Source of the DNA: Nitrospinota bacterium
GTDB taxonomy: Bacteria > Nitrospinota > Nitrospinia > JACRGO01
Length of the DNA stretch: 64,000 nt
Assembly (NCBI GenBank): GCA_016212295.1
Contig: JACRGO010000181.1
Location: 1-64,000, forward strand
Direction: 5' to 3'
Made by a program: the position numbers and the translations under genes. Shown in pieces: positions 41,842 to 51,436 of the stretch. The notes beneath the pieces were generated by a model. That model saw nothing but the letters and a program-made list of their open reading frames with translations, did no database searches and was not told where the DNA came from. Every line of letters begins with the position of its first letter. Position 1 is the first letter of the stretch.

Positions 41842-44790
41842 CTATAAAATATATTTTTTCACCCTGGAGATTAAATCCTCCACCGCCACCGCTTTCCCCA
41901 CGAAGTCATCGGCCCCCAAGCGAAACGCCTTTTCCCTGGTTTCCGATAGGGCGTCGTTGGTGATGACAATTATGGGAGTTGATTTTGCCTTGGGAAGGTC
42001 TCTCAATCTTTCAATTAATTCAAAGCCGTCCATCACCGGCATCATAAGGTCCGCAATGATCAAATGGGGCTCAAACTTTTCAAGGACAGCCAAGGCGTCC
42101 CGTCCGTTTTCCGCCTCTCTGATCTCCACGTCCATGCTGCTTAAATGTTTTTTAAAAAGCTCCCTGATCACGGGCTCATCGTCCACTATGAGAATACATG
42201 GCTTTATACAAGGCAACTGAACGTAGAAGACGCTTCCAACCCCCTCCTCCGATTCCACTCTGATCGAGCCTCCGTGAGCGGCCACAATGTCATGGCACAT
42301 GGGCAGCCCTAAACCGGTCCCTTTTTCCCCTGCTGTTCCTATGGCGCTGGTCTTGGCGTCGCTCTTGAAAAGGTCAGGGAGAAATTTCCCGGGTATCCCG
42401 GTCCCGGTGTCTTTTACCGCTATGGTATCGGATTGGCCGGGAGGAACAAAAACCGTGACCTTGTCGTCCTTCCTGCAAAACTTGATGGCGTTGGACAAAA
42501 GATTTTGAATGACCCCTGGGAACAGGTCCATGTCCGCGTAAATCCTTGTGCCTTTGGGAACATCATTGACCAACTCTATTCCTTTTTTGTCGGCAAGATA
42601 GTGCAAACTGCTCATGGAAAAGGCGATAGGAACGCGCGCGTCCATGAAATGGCGCACGGGTGAGAGGATGCCGGTCTGAAAGCGGCTCAACTTGAGAAGC
42701 TCGTCAATCATGTGGAGCATGTTCTTTCCCGAGGCCAATATGCGATGGAATTTTTCCCTGTGCTCCTCGTGGAGGGGACGGGCTGAATCATTCAGTATAA
42801 TCTGCAGGAAACCCATGATCGCCGTGAAAGGCGACTTCAGGTCATGGGCCACCAGGGAAATGAATTTGTCCTTCAATTTCGTGGCGTCCTCGGCCTTGTT
42901 TTTCTCCACGGTCAGATTTTCCTGTATCTGTTTCAGTTGAGTTATGTCCGTTCCAACAAACACCACCCCCTGGAATTCTCCGCACTGGGAGCGCATCATG
43001 AAAGCCGAGCACAGGGCCGGTATTTTATTGCCGTTTTTCGACAGGAAGTCTGTTTCCATTCCAGCGGACAGGCCTTGTTCCTTTAGTTCCTTCTGGAATT
43101 GATGAAATACTTTTTCCTCTTCCGGAAATAGAATGGACAGGGGACGGCCATCCAATTCCCCCTCAGCGTATTCAAGTGTGCGATGCGCCGCCATGTTGGT
43201 CCTTTTGATCAACCAGTTTTTTAATTCCGCGGTCTCTTCGTTACCGGGAGGATGCGCCACCACCATTATTTCGTTCAGGGAACGGAGAAGGTTATCCAGA
43301 TAGTCCTTGGACACCGAGGTGGTTTGCAGGTCCTCGGCCATTTTGTTGAAGGATGACGCCAATATGCCGATTTCATCCCTGGAAGCCGCCCGGACCCTGC
43401 GGGAAAGGTCTCCTTTCCCCAATGCCTCGGTCCCCCGGATCAACTGGATAATGGGATCTGAAAGGGCCTTGGAAAACAAAAACCCAAAGGCCACCACAAG
43501 GACCGAAATCCCAAGCAACTTGAATATCAATCTTTTCTTCAACTGATGAATCAAGGCAAAGGCCTCGCTTTCGTCAATCTTGGCAAGAAGAAACCAGTCA
43601 ACGTCCGGTATGCCCAAAGGAGTGAAAGAGGACAAGGCCAGGACTCCTCTATAGTCCTCGGCGATGATGGCGCCGGTTTTTCCTCTCAGCGCCTCTTCCA
43701 CGGCGGCCGTCCTGGCTTCCTGCAAAAGGATGGTGGTGGAAAAGGCCCTCATCTCCTCAATCACCTTTTTATCCACCCCCTGTTCTTCCAGTCGGGCCAA
43801 GTATTCATCTGGATGTTCTATTATAAACCTGGAGTCGCTCCGCATTTTGTGGTCGGACCCCACAAGATATGTTTCCCCGCTTTTTCCAAGGCCGATCTTT
43901 TCCCACTCCTTGTTGCCGGTCATCACGCTGTTCATTTCGCCCAGGGGCATTTGGAAAACAAGGACCCCGATTTTTTGGTTTCCGTCGAAGACGGGAGAGG
44001 CTATGAACGATTGCGGGGCGGCATAAGCCGGGTAGTGAGGCGCGAAGTCCACCATCTTCACAAAATCCTTGCTCTTTGTCCGGCTGGCTTCCTGGAAAAC
44101 CTTGGCAAGGTTGGTGTCCTTGTAAGGACCGTTTATGAGGCTTGTCCCGAACTCCACCTCTTTAAATACGGAATACACTATGTCGCCGGTTTGATCGTCC
44201 ACCAGGAAAATATCCTTGTAGCCGAATTGCTTTTGGAAGTGATGCAAAATCTGGTGATACCGCAAGTGGACCATGCTGTATTTGCTGCCGTCCTCAATTG
44301 TTTCAAGTTCGTTTTTCGTGCCGGTTGGATGGGGATTTTCCGCTATGTATTTGTATTGGAGTATGATGGCGTTGTCATTGGAAGGCCAGAATTCTTCCGC
44401 TGTCTTTGGCAATTTGATGTTTTTGTTCAGTCTCGGGATGAATTCAGTCTGATAATATTTCATGACGCTTTCCCTGTATTCCGTTATTTGTCCTTCAGTG
44501 ATACCGATGTCCTCGTCAATGCCGTCAAACGCCTCTTTAAATTGCCTCATGGCCTCGATAATCATCCGGTCTTCCGCAAGGGTCAAGACCTGGTTCCTGA
44601 TTTGATTAAAGTAGGCCTTTATCTGCGTTTTTTTTATTTCCCGGATGGTGGTCAGATGATTGAATGACGCCAGTTCCAAGTCCTTTCTCGCTATGCGGTA
44701 ATCCTGCCAGCCGGAAAAAAGCACAGGCAGTAAACCGATGAAAAGAAAGACTATTAGAAATTTGGCCCTGAATTTCAGATTTTTAAACAT
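41842..44790 (-). CDS. Hybrid sensor histidine kinase with extracytoplasmic sensor, HAMP, PAS and receiver domains
   Basis: 982 aa. TM1 (AKFLIVFLFIGLLPVLFSG), then a large periplasmic dCache-like sensor to about residue 410. TM2 (KLLGISVLVVAFGFLFS), HAMP (GDLSRRVRAASRDEIGILAS), a PAS domain (about 485-605), HisKA with the phosphorylated His in SLVAHDLKSPFTAIMGFLQ, HATPase N and G boxes (NLLSNAIKFC, DTGTGIPG, GEKGTGLGLP), then a receiver with VDDE, the phospho-Asp in IIADLMMPVMDG, and GADDFVGK. A partial copy of this gene's sequence lies at 54826-55227. A signal controlling the downstream permease/PAS genes is possible but not shown. Confidence 0.94.
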   Translation of the reverse strand: MFKNLKFRAKFLIVFLFIGLLPVLFSGWQDYRIARKDLELASFNHLTTIREIKKTQIKAYFNQIRNQVLTLAEDRMIIEAMRQFKEAFDGIDEDIGITEGQITEYRESVMKYYQTEFIPRLNKNIKLPKTAEEFWPSNDNAIILQYKYIAENPHPTGTKNELETIEDGSKYSMVHLRYHQILHHFQKQFGYKDIFLVDDQTGDIVYSVFKEVEFGTSLINGPYKDTNLAKVFQEASRTKSKDFVKMVDFAPHYPAYAAPQSFIASPVFDGNQKIGVLVFQMPLGEMNSVMTGNKEWEKIGLGKSGETYLVGSDHKMRSDSRFIIEHPDEYLARLEEQGVDKKVIEEMRAFSTTILLQEARTAAVEEALRGKTGAIIAEDYRGVLALSSFTPLGIPDVDWFLLAKIDESEAFALIHQLKKRLIFKLLGISVLVVAFGFLFSKALSDPIIQLIRGTEALGKGDLSRRVRAASRDEIGILASSFNKMAEDLQTTSVSKDYLDNLLRSLNEIMVVAHPPGNEETAELKNWLIKRTNMAAHRTLEYAEGELDGRPLSILFPEEEKVFHQFQKELKEQGLSAGMETDFLSKNGNKIPALCSAFMMRSQCGEFQGVVFVGTDITQLKQIQENLTVEKNKAEDATKLKDKFISLVAHDLKSPFTAIMGFLQIILNDSARPLHEEHREKFHRILASGKNMLHMIDELLKLSRFQTGILSPVRHFMDARVPIAFSMSSLHYLADKKGIELVNDVPKGTRIYADMDLFPGVIQNLLSNAIKFCRKDDKVTVFVPPGQSDTIAVKDTGTGIPGKFLPDLFKSDAKTSAIGTAGEKGTGLGLPMCHDIVAAHGGSIRVESEEGVGSVFYVQLPCIKPCILIVDDEPVIRELFKKHLSSMDVEIREAENGRDALAVLEKFEPHLIIADLMMPVMDGFELIERLRDLPKAKSTPIIVITNDALSETREKAFRLGADDFVGKAVAVEDLISRVKKYIL

Positions 44791-44821
44791 CGTTTATTGG
44801 ACCGGTGAGGGTGGAAAAAGT

Positions 44822-45079
44822 TCAAGGCCGCTGGAAAAATGGTCCACCCGGGGCCGCAAAAAACGTCAAGCTTCGCTGAACATCGAGCGGTCCCGCATTG
44901 CCATAATTTCCATGTTTCTCCCTGAGGAAACGGAAGCGGGCGGGAACAGATAGGCCATCGTGTAGGGCAATTTCTTCCCAATACTTGCGGGCATTGTCTT
45001 TCTTTCCAAAAAGTCCGGATTTTTCCAGGCAGTAAAATCCATGCTCCACGGCTATTTCATAGAACTCGGTTTTTGGCAT
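44822..45079 (-). CDS. Unknown 85-aa protein
   Basis: A strong AAGGAG precedes the ATG at 45079. The first 60 residues look ordered (TEFYEIAVEHGFYCLEKSGL, ARKYWEEIALHDGLSVPARF). The last about 15 (FFAAPGGPFFQRP) look like read-through into non-coding sequence, so the gene may be truncated. It ends 31 bases before the kinase start. No family recognised. Confidence 0.6.
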   Translation of the reverse strand: MPKTEFYEIAVEHGFYCLEKSGLFGKKDNARKYWEEIALHDGLSVPARFRFLREKHGNYGNAGPLDVQRSLTFFAAPGGPFFQRP

Positions 45080-45317
45080 GAGAATCTCCTTTTAGTTATT
45101 GCCGCGCCGTCTTTGCCTGCGGGAAAACGGATACATCTGGAGGAATTTTCATGCGGAAGCGAATGTATAAGTCAGTATACAGAAATTCAAAAATATATCA
45201 AGACTCAAACAACAAATAAATCTCATGAATTCCATTTTGGGAATAGCCGGCCTTCTCATGGAAACCAGGACTGAAAAATTTACGAGAGACGCATTATTTT
45301 TGTCCCTCCCGATGATC

Positions 45318-45740
45318 TTATCTTGGTTTCTTCGCGCCCTTGGGAGGAATCTGCTTGACCGTTTGTTTCGTTAAATCTTGGCCGCTTCTCTTGTAAAAGA
45401 CGGAAAAACCTCCCGCGAAAAGGGAATACACAAAGGCAAAAAACACACATAAGATTAAAATAATGACCCAAGGGTTTGTGAAAAACCTGGGAAAAGCGAA
45501 CTTGAAACCAGTGGAAATGGGGATTTTTTTCTTCTCTTGTTCCAATAGGATATGGCAGCGGACCTTATATTCACTTTGCAGCATTCGGGCGGCCCGTCGG
45601 CATTCCAGGCTATGCACGGCAATGATCAACTCGACTCCCGGATTGTCCAGGTATTTTTTCCAATGCTCCACGGTCTTGGGATTCAAGAGGGATTCCATGC
45701 TTTCCACGGAGATGGCTTTTCTTTTTTTTCCCTTTTCCAA
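45318..45740 (-). CDS. Unknown 140-aa membrane-anchored protein
   Basis: A basic, soluble N-terminal part (VEHWKKYLDNPGVELIIAVH, ECRRAARMLQSEYKVRCHIL) precedes one transmembrane helix (NPWVIILILCVFFAFVYSLF) and a short basic tail. No family recognised. It is downstream of the antiporter on the same strand. Between 45080 and 45317 no convincing gene is seen. Confidence 0.6.
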   Translation of the reverse strand: MEKGKKRKAISVESMESLLNPKTVEHWKKYLDNPGVELIIAVHSLECRRAARMLQSEYKVRCHILLEQEKKKIPISTGFKFAFPRFFTNPWVIILILCVFFAFVYSLFAGGFSVFYKRSGQDLTKQTVKQIPPKGAKKPR

Positions 45741-45821
45741 CAGAAGATCCGGGAGAGGACCGATCCATGTAGGTGGAGTCCCGCAATAGCTCGGAATAAG
45801 AAAGGAATAAACGCACAGAGT

Positions 45822-47627
45822 CTATTCCCGCTTCATCGCGTCCTTGGGGGTCAGACTGACGATGGTCCATCCGGGGCCGCAGTTTATCTTTTCCCCGGAC
45901 ACGAACACGCTGAGTTTTCCCTTGGGGTCCAATGCGAACAATGGAATGGCCTTGCTATCGTATTGCCGCGAATAGTCCTCCATTGAAAAATTGTCCGTGA
46001 GGGAGGAGCCGCGCACTTTTCCGCCGTGATAAATGATTTCCGCCAAGGCGGCATAAGTGGCGTCCTCGCCAAAAAGTGCTCCTTCCTTTAGGGTGGGCAT
46101 TTTTTTTCCGCTCACGCTTTTTCTTTCCTGCTCCGCTTGCAGGGCGAAGACCCTTGTCCTTCCAAACGCCTTGCGGAAATACAGGCTCGCCAGGACGTTC
46201 AGGTGGCCGTTGGGCGACACTGCGAGCATCCCTCCAAGGCCCACCAAGTCCAGATGCAGGTTGGCGTGTTCAGACAGTGGATTGCCGTAAAAGGTGGGAA
46301 GCCCCTCCATGCGAGCCTTTTTAATATTTTCCCAATTCGTGTCCGCAAGAAGGACCCCATGTTTTATTTCCTGAAGGGCCTTGGCAATGGCCCTGCCCAC
46401 GGCATTGGCCCCTATAATAAGGAAGCCGTTTGGTTCCGGCTCCGCGACGCCAAGCCATTTCGCAAGAGTGCGGGACGTAGCGCCTTGCAGTATCACGGTC
46501 CCCATTATGACCAGGAAAGTCATGGGAACGAGCAGGTTCGCGTTTTCAAACCCTCGTCGCTCCAACCGCAGGGCGAACAGGGCCGCGATGGAGGCGGCCA
46601 CGATCCCACGAGGAGCGATCCAGCAGAGAAGGGCGCGTTCACGCCATGAAAGGGACGACCCAGCCGTGGAAATCGCGGCATTGACTGGACGGCTGATAAA
46701 CTGCATGGCAAGAAAAACCCAAAGACCCGGCCACCATAGCTCAACGAACTGGGAAAACTCAATGCGGGCCGCGAGAATTATAAACAGAACGGAAACCAGC
46801 AGGATGCTCAGGCTTTCCTTGAAGTTCACTATCTCATCAATATGCACGTCCTTCATGTTGGCCAGGCAAAATCCCATGGCCGTCACCGCTAGGAGGCCGG
46901 ATTCCGGATGGACTGCGTTAGACCCGGCGAAGAGGCCGAAGACCGCGGCCAAAGCGGCGAGGTTGTGCAGGAATTCAGGGACCACGTAATTGCGCAAGGC
47001 CAGGCCGAAAATATATCCAGCGGCCCCGCCGGACAACAGGCCAGCGGCCGCCATTTTCCCAAAGTCCAGGACCATGGGCGCGACTGTGAAATCAACGGGT
47101 TCGGATATAATAAATTCAAAAACAAGGACCGAAAACACCGCGCCTAGGGGATCGATCATGATTCCCTCCCACCGGAGTATGTTCGCTATGGACGCCTTGG
47201 GCTGGACCGCGCGCAACAGGGGGACAATGACAGTTGGGCCAGTGACCACAGTGATGGCGCCAAAGAGGGCCGAAAGTTCCCAGGACCATTTCAAGGCGAG
47301 CCTCGCCGCGCAGGCGGTGATCATGAAGGTCACGAGAATCCCCAGGGTCAGAAGGTTCCTCACAACGCGCTCCAGCCCCTTTATTTCCCGCAGCTTCAGG
47401 GTGAGGCTTCCCTCAAAGAGAATCACCGCGACGGATAGGGAGATCATGGGAAAAAGAAAATTTCCGAACAGGGCGTCGGGCCGCAGCAAACCGGTGGCGG
47501 GCCCGGCCAGAATCCCGGCCATAAGCAGGAAAAGAATGGATGGGAGCTTTGCCCGCCACGCGAACCATTGGCATGCGATGGAGGCCAGGACAATCCCGGC
47601 TATACTGAAAATTATGCGTTCATTCAT
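45822..47627 (-). CDS. CPA1-type (NhaP-like) cation/proton antiporter with C-terminal TrkA-N domain
   Basis: 601 aa. About 12 membrane helices of the Na+/H+ exchanger domain (RAKLPSILFLLMAGILAGPA, SVAVILFEGSLTLKLREIKG, TVVTGPTVIVPLL, ILRWEGIMIDPLGA) and a nucleotide-binding-like C-terminal domain (NGFLIIGANAVGRAIAKALQ, VLLADTNWENIKKA). The ATG at 47627 begins the protein exactly where the family starts. No ribosome binding site precedes it: the upstream bases belong to a truncated treZ. The gene therefore appears to have lost, or never had, a native leader at this junction. Confidence 0.9.
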   Translation of the reverse strand: MNERIIFSIAGIVLASIACQWFAWRAKLPSILFLLMAGILAGPATGLLRPDALFGNFLFPMISLSVAVILFEGSLTLKLREIKGLERVVRNLLTLGILVTFMITACAARLALKWSWELSALFGAITVVTGPTVIVPLLRAVQPKASIANILRWEGIMIDPLGAVFSVLVFEFIISEPVDFTVAPMVLDFGKMAAAGLLSGGAAGYIFGLALRNYVVPEFLHNLAALAAVFGLFAGSNAVHPESGLLAVTAMGFCLANMKDVHIDEIVNFKESLSILLVSVLFIILAARIEFSQFVELWWPGLWVFLAMQFISRPVNAAISTAGSSLSWRERALLCWIAPRGIVAASIAALFALRLERRGFENANLLVPMTFLVIMGTVILQGATSRTLAKWLGVAEPEPNGFLIIGANAVGRAIAKALQEIKHGVLLADTNWENIKKARMEGLPTFYGNPLSEHANLHLDLVGLGGMLAVSPNGHLNVLASLYFRKAFGRTRVFALQAEQERKSVSGKKMPTLKEGALFGEDATYAALAEIIYHGGKVRGSSLTDNFSMEDYSRQYDSKAIPLFALDPKGKLSVFVSGEKINCGPGWTIVSLTPKDAMKRE

Positions 47628-48413
47628 GGGGAGAAGGCGATAAGCCAAGGCTATGTCTATTCGGGACAGTATTCCAGGCACAGGAAAAGAAGGCATGGAA
47701 ATATGGCGATGGAAAGGCCGCCATCGCAATTCATCGTCTTCTCCCAAAACCACGACCAGATAGGGAACAGGGCCGCTGGGGACAGGCTGAGCCGCACCCT
47801 TTCGCTTGAAAAGCTGAAACTTGCCGCCGGCATGGTGGTCCTTTCTCCTTATATTCCCCTCCTGTTCATGGGCGAAGAGTATGGGGAAACCGTTCCTTTT
47901 CAGTATTTCGTGAGCCACTCGGACGAGGCCCTTATCGCTTCCGTGCGCGAGGGAAGGAGGAAGGAATTCGAGTCCTTCCTTTGGCATGGGGAAGTCCCGG
48001 ACCCCCAGGACGCGGAGACCTTTCGCAGGTCCAAACTGGACTGGAAAAAAAAAGAGACCGGCGACCACCGGGTCCTGTTGGATTTTTACAAACGAATCAT
48101 AAGGTTAAGAAAGGAGACGCCAGCCCTTTCCCGTCCCGATAGAAAAAACATCCGTGCGCAAGGTTTTGAAAGTGAAATGGTTTTGTTAATGACAAGATGG
48201 AACGAACGCAGCCGCCTTTTCTGCGCCTTTAACTTTAATGAGGCTGATATAAAAGTCACAACCTCTCCATCGGAGGGGACATGGAGGAAGATACTGGATT
48301 CCTCGAGCGGGACATGGAACGGCCCAGGACCGCTTTCTCCCGATGCAATAAAGAAAGGCGGCGTTTTGTCCATAAGGGGAAGCAGTTTTGTTGTCTATGA
48401 AAAGGAGGAATAA
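47628..48413 (+). pseudogene. treZ: treZ 3' fragment (maltooligosyltrehalose trehalohydrolase, C-terminal third)
   Basis: From about 47631 the plus strand reads GEKAISQGYVYSGQYSRHRK, then FIVFSQNHDQIGNRAAGDRL, LLFMGEEYGETVPFQYFVSH and a C-terminal beta domain. This is the TreZ C-terminal third, including the NHDQ transition-state residue. The N-terminal about 350 residues, with the catalytic Asp and Glu, are missing. The break coincides with the start codon of the opposite-strand antiporter. It may still be translated from the ATG at 47703 but cannot be an active enzyme. The stop is 0 bases from the treY GTG. Confidence 0.87.
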
Positions 48414-51383
48414 GTGAAAAAAGAGGCTTTGGGGGCGAGGATACCCCTCTCCACATACAGGCTTCAGTTCAACCGGCTCTTCGGATTCTCCGACGCAAGA
48501 AAGAGAATCTCCTACCTCCATGACCTCGGCATCAGCGACATTTACTCGTCCCCCTGCCAGAAGGCCAGGGAGGGAAGCCTCCACTGCTACGATATCGTCG
48601 ACCACAACGCCCTGAACCCCGACATGGGCAGTGAAAAAGACTACCACGGCATGGTCGGGGAACTGCGGAGGCGCGGGATGGGGCAAATCCTCGATATTGT
48701 CCCCAACCATATGTGCATCGCGAGCAGGGAGAATGCGTGGTGGATGGACGTCCTGGAAAACGGCCCAAGCTCCGTGTATTCAGGCCTCTTTGACATAAAC
48801 TGGAACCCTGTCAAGGAGGAATTGAAAAATAAGGTGCTCCTCCCCATCCTGGGCGACCAGTATGGAAAGGTTCTGGAAAACCAGGAACTGCGACTAAGTT
48901 TCGAGGAAGGCTCCTTCTTCCTCCACTATTTTGAACACAAGCTGCCCATAAGGCCCCAGACATACAATTTCGTCCTTGAGTATGCGTTCGACGGGATCAA
49001 AGGGCTTCTCCCGGAGGGTGACGCGCGGATGGAAGAGCTTTTGAGCATCATGACCGCCATAAACCACCTGCCTCCCTACACTGAAACCGTCCCTGAAAAT
49101 GTCAAGGAGAGGCGCCGTGAAAAAGAGATCATAAAAAGGCGCCTGGGGGAAGTCTACATGAAATACTCCGAGGTCAAGGAATTCATCGACGGGAATGTCC
49201 TGGCCTTCAACGGAGTGAAGGGAGAGCCCAGAAGCTTTGACCTCCTGGACAGGCTGATAAGGGAGCAGGTCTACAGGCCTTCCTTCTGGAGGGTCGCCAC
49301 GGATGAGATAAACTACCGGAGGTTCTTTGACATAAGCGAGCTTGCAGCCATCAGGATGGAAGACCCGCCCGTCTTCCGGGAGACCCATAGGCTGATCCTC
49401 AGGCTCATAAGGGAGGGAGCGGTCACCGGCCTCAGGGTCGACCACCCCGACGGTCTTTACAATCCAGGGGAGTATATGCTGGCCCTCCTGAAGGCATGCT
49501 GCCTGCAAGCAAGGCTGGCCGAAGCCGGGGGAGAAGATGAAGAAGGCGCCATGAGGGAATGCGACCGGCTTTTTTCTTCCGATCCCCGGGCAAAGCCCTT
49601 CTATATCATGGGAGAAAAAATACTCGTCAAGGGGGAAAAAGTACCTGAAGACTGGCCTATCTTCAGCACGACGGGATACGCCTTCTTGAATTCCCTGAAC
49701 GGAGTATTCATTGATGCGTCCAATGCAAGGGCATTTGAAGGCATTTACTCCAGGTTTACCGGCATCAAGAGGGATTTCGCGGACATAGTATACGAAAAAA
49801 AGAGGCTTGTCATGAAGGTCGCCATGTCCAGTGAGATCAATGCCCTTGCCCACATCCTCAACAGGATATCGGAAGACGACCGGCACACGCGGGATTTCAC
49901 GCTGAACAGCCTGAGGGCCGCGATCATGGAGGTCATTGCCTTCTTTCCCGTGTATAGAACATACATAACCGCGAATGGGATCAACGACAGGGACAAGAGA
50001 TATATTGATGCGGCGGTATCAAGGGCCAAGCGGAGGAACCCGGCCATCAGCGAATCCACATTCAACTTCCTGAAGGACGTCCTTGAGCTCAATTATCCGG
50101 CCTATATCGAAGAGGACAAGCGAGGCGGCTGGCTCGATTTTACCATGAGGTTCCAACAGATCACAGGTCCGGTAATGGCAAAAGGGGTGGAAGACACCGC
50201 TTTTTACGTGTACAACCGTTTCGTCTCGCTGAATGAGGTGGGCGGGAGCCCCGAAAGATTCGGGACTTCCCTTGACGCCTTTCACGGACAGAACATAGAG
50301 AGAAACAAGCTTTGGCCCCATGCCCTCGTGGCCACTTCCACCCACGACACCAAAAGGAGCGAGGATGTGAGGGCCAGGCTGAACGTCCTTTCCGAGATGC
50401 CCCGCGAGTGGCGGTTACACGTCGTTTACTGGGGGAGGATAAATAAAAAGAACAAGGCCGCCGTTGACGGCGGCCTGGCCGCGCCGGACCGGAACGAGGA
50501 ATATCTTTTTTATCAAACCCTTGTTGGAGCGTGGCCGCTTGGCGCAATGGATGCCGCATCGCGTAAGGAGTTCACAAGGAGGATCAGGGAATATATGCTG
50601 AAGGCCATCCGTGAGGCGAAGGTAAACTCCAGTTGGATAAATCCGAACACGGCTTACGAAGACGCAGTAACCGCCTTCATTGAGAAAACCTTGACGCCTT
50701 CGAGGGAGAACCGTTTCCTCATGGACATGGAGGCGTTTCAAAATAATATATCATGGTACGGAAAATTCAATTCATTGTCCCAGACCCTCCTCAAAATACT
50801 CTCTCCCGGGGTCCCGGACTTTTATCAGGGGAACGAGTTGTTCGACTTCAGCTTGGTGGACCCGGACAACAGGAGGCTGGTGGACTATGGCCTGAGAATC
50901 AGTATGCTGGAGGAATTAAAAAAAAGGGAAAAGGAAATACTGGCGGGTGAGCTGATGTCCGGCATGGGCGGCGATCCCGGCAGGATAAAACTTTATCTCA
51001 CCTGGAAGGCGCTGAACTGGCGCAAGGAAAACCGGGAACTTTTCGAAAACGGGGAATACATCCCCCTCGACGCGGACGGGGAAAGGAAAGACCATATCTG
51101 CGCCTTTTCAAGAAGACTGGAGGGGAGAGAGGCGATTGTCGCGGTCCCGAGGTTCCTCGCCAGGCTCGCCCCTCCAGGCAGGCCGCCGCTCGGAGAAGAG
51201 GCGTGGGGCGACTCTTTCGTTATCGTCGAGGCCGGAAGTTACAGGAACATATTCACAGGCGAGGTGGTCGAGGCCGTGGAACGGGAAGAACGCCCGGCGC
51301 TTCCTGCTTCCGCATTATTCAAGGACCTGCCGTTCGCCATGATGGAAAAAATCGCCGCGAAAGCAGGAATCCAGCGGTTTTAA
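48414..51383 (+). CDS. treY: Malto-oligosyltrehalose synthase
   Basis: TreY rearranges the reducing-end glucose of maltodextrins to a trehalose unit. At 989 aa it is full length: IPLSTYRLQFNRLFGFSDAR, DIVDHNALNPDMG, DIVPNHMCIASRENAWWMDV, VTGLRVDHPDGLYNPGEYML (catalytic Asp), FYIMGEKILVKGEKVPEDW (catalytic Glu) and TSTHDTKRSEDVRARL. The GTG start has AAAGGAGG inside the treZ 3' end. Without intact TreZ, release of free trehalose by this route is not possible from this locus. Confidence 0.96.
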   Translation: MKKEALGARIPLSTYRLQFNRLFGFSDARKRISYLHDLGISDIYSSPCQKAREGSLHCYDIVDHNALNPDMGSEKDYHGMVGELRRRGMGQILDIVPNHMCIASRENAWWMDVLENGPSSVYSGLFDINWNPVKEELKNKVLLPILGDQYGKVLENQELRLSFEEGSFFLHYFEHKLPIRPQTYNFVLEYAFDGIKGLLPEGDARMEELLSIMTAINHLPPYTETVPENVKERRREKEIIKRRLGEVYMKYSEVKEFIDGNVLAFNGVKGEPRSFDLLDRLIREQVYRPSFWRVATDEINYRRFFDISELAAIRMEDPPVFRETHRLILRLIREGAVTGLRVDHPDGLYNPGEYMLALLKACCLQARLAEAGGEDEEGAMRECDRLFSSDPRAKPFYIMGEKILVKGEKVPEDWPIFSTTGYAFLNSLNGVFIDASNARAFEGIYSRFTGIKRDFADIVYEKKRLVMKVAMSSEINALAHILNRISEDDRHTRDFTLNSLRAAIMEVIAFFPVYRTYITANGINDRDKRYIDAAVSRAKRRNPAISESTFNFLKDVLELNYPAYIEEDKRGGWLDFTMRFQQITGPVMAKGVEDTAFYVYNRFVSLNEVGGSPERFGTSLDAFHGQNIERNKLWPHALVATSTHDTKRSEDVRARLNVLSEMPREWRLHVVYWGRINKKNKAAVDGGLAAPDRNEEYLFYQTLVGAWPLGAMDAASRKEFTRRIREYMLKAIREAKVNSSWINPNTAYEDAVTAFIEKTLTPSRENRFLMDMEAFQNNISWYGKFNSLSQTLLKILSPGVPDFYQGNELFDFSLVDPDNRRLVDYGLRISMLEELKKREKEILAGELMSGMGGDPGRIKLYLTWKALNWRKENRELFENGEYIPLDADGERKDHICAFSRRLEGREAIVAVPRFLARLAPPGRPPLGEEAWGDSFVIVEAGSYRNIFTGEVVEAVEREERPALPASALFKDLPFAMMEKIAAKAGIQRF

Positions 51384-51436
51384 TTCTTCTTTCAGAAAAA
51401 CAATATGAACCACGAATAAATCACCGCCATACCGCC

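Noticed and set aside
44820-45079. Treating the 85-aa gene as a kinase leader domain
   Set aside because: It is in a separate frame with its own start and stop and shows no similarity to sensor domains.
45142-45210. 22-codon frame with a GGAGGAATTTTCATG start
   Set aside because: The start signal is good but the peptide is very short, shows no features and no partner.
47628-48068. 147-residue N-terminal extension of the antiporter
   Set aside because: It is the antisense of the treZ fragment; family homology begins at the ATG at 47627.
51203-51436. 78-residue extension of treS
   Set aside because: It lies out of frame inside the treY 3' end and is Arg/Gly-rich; TreS starts at 51437.
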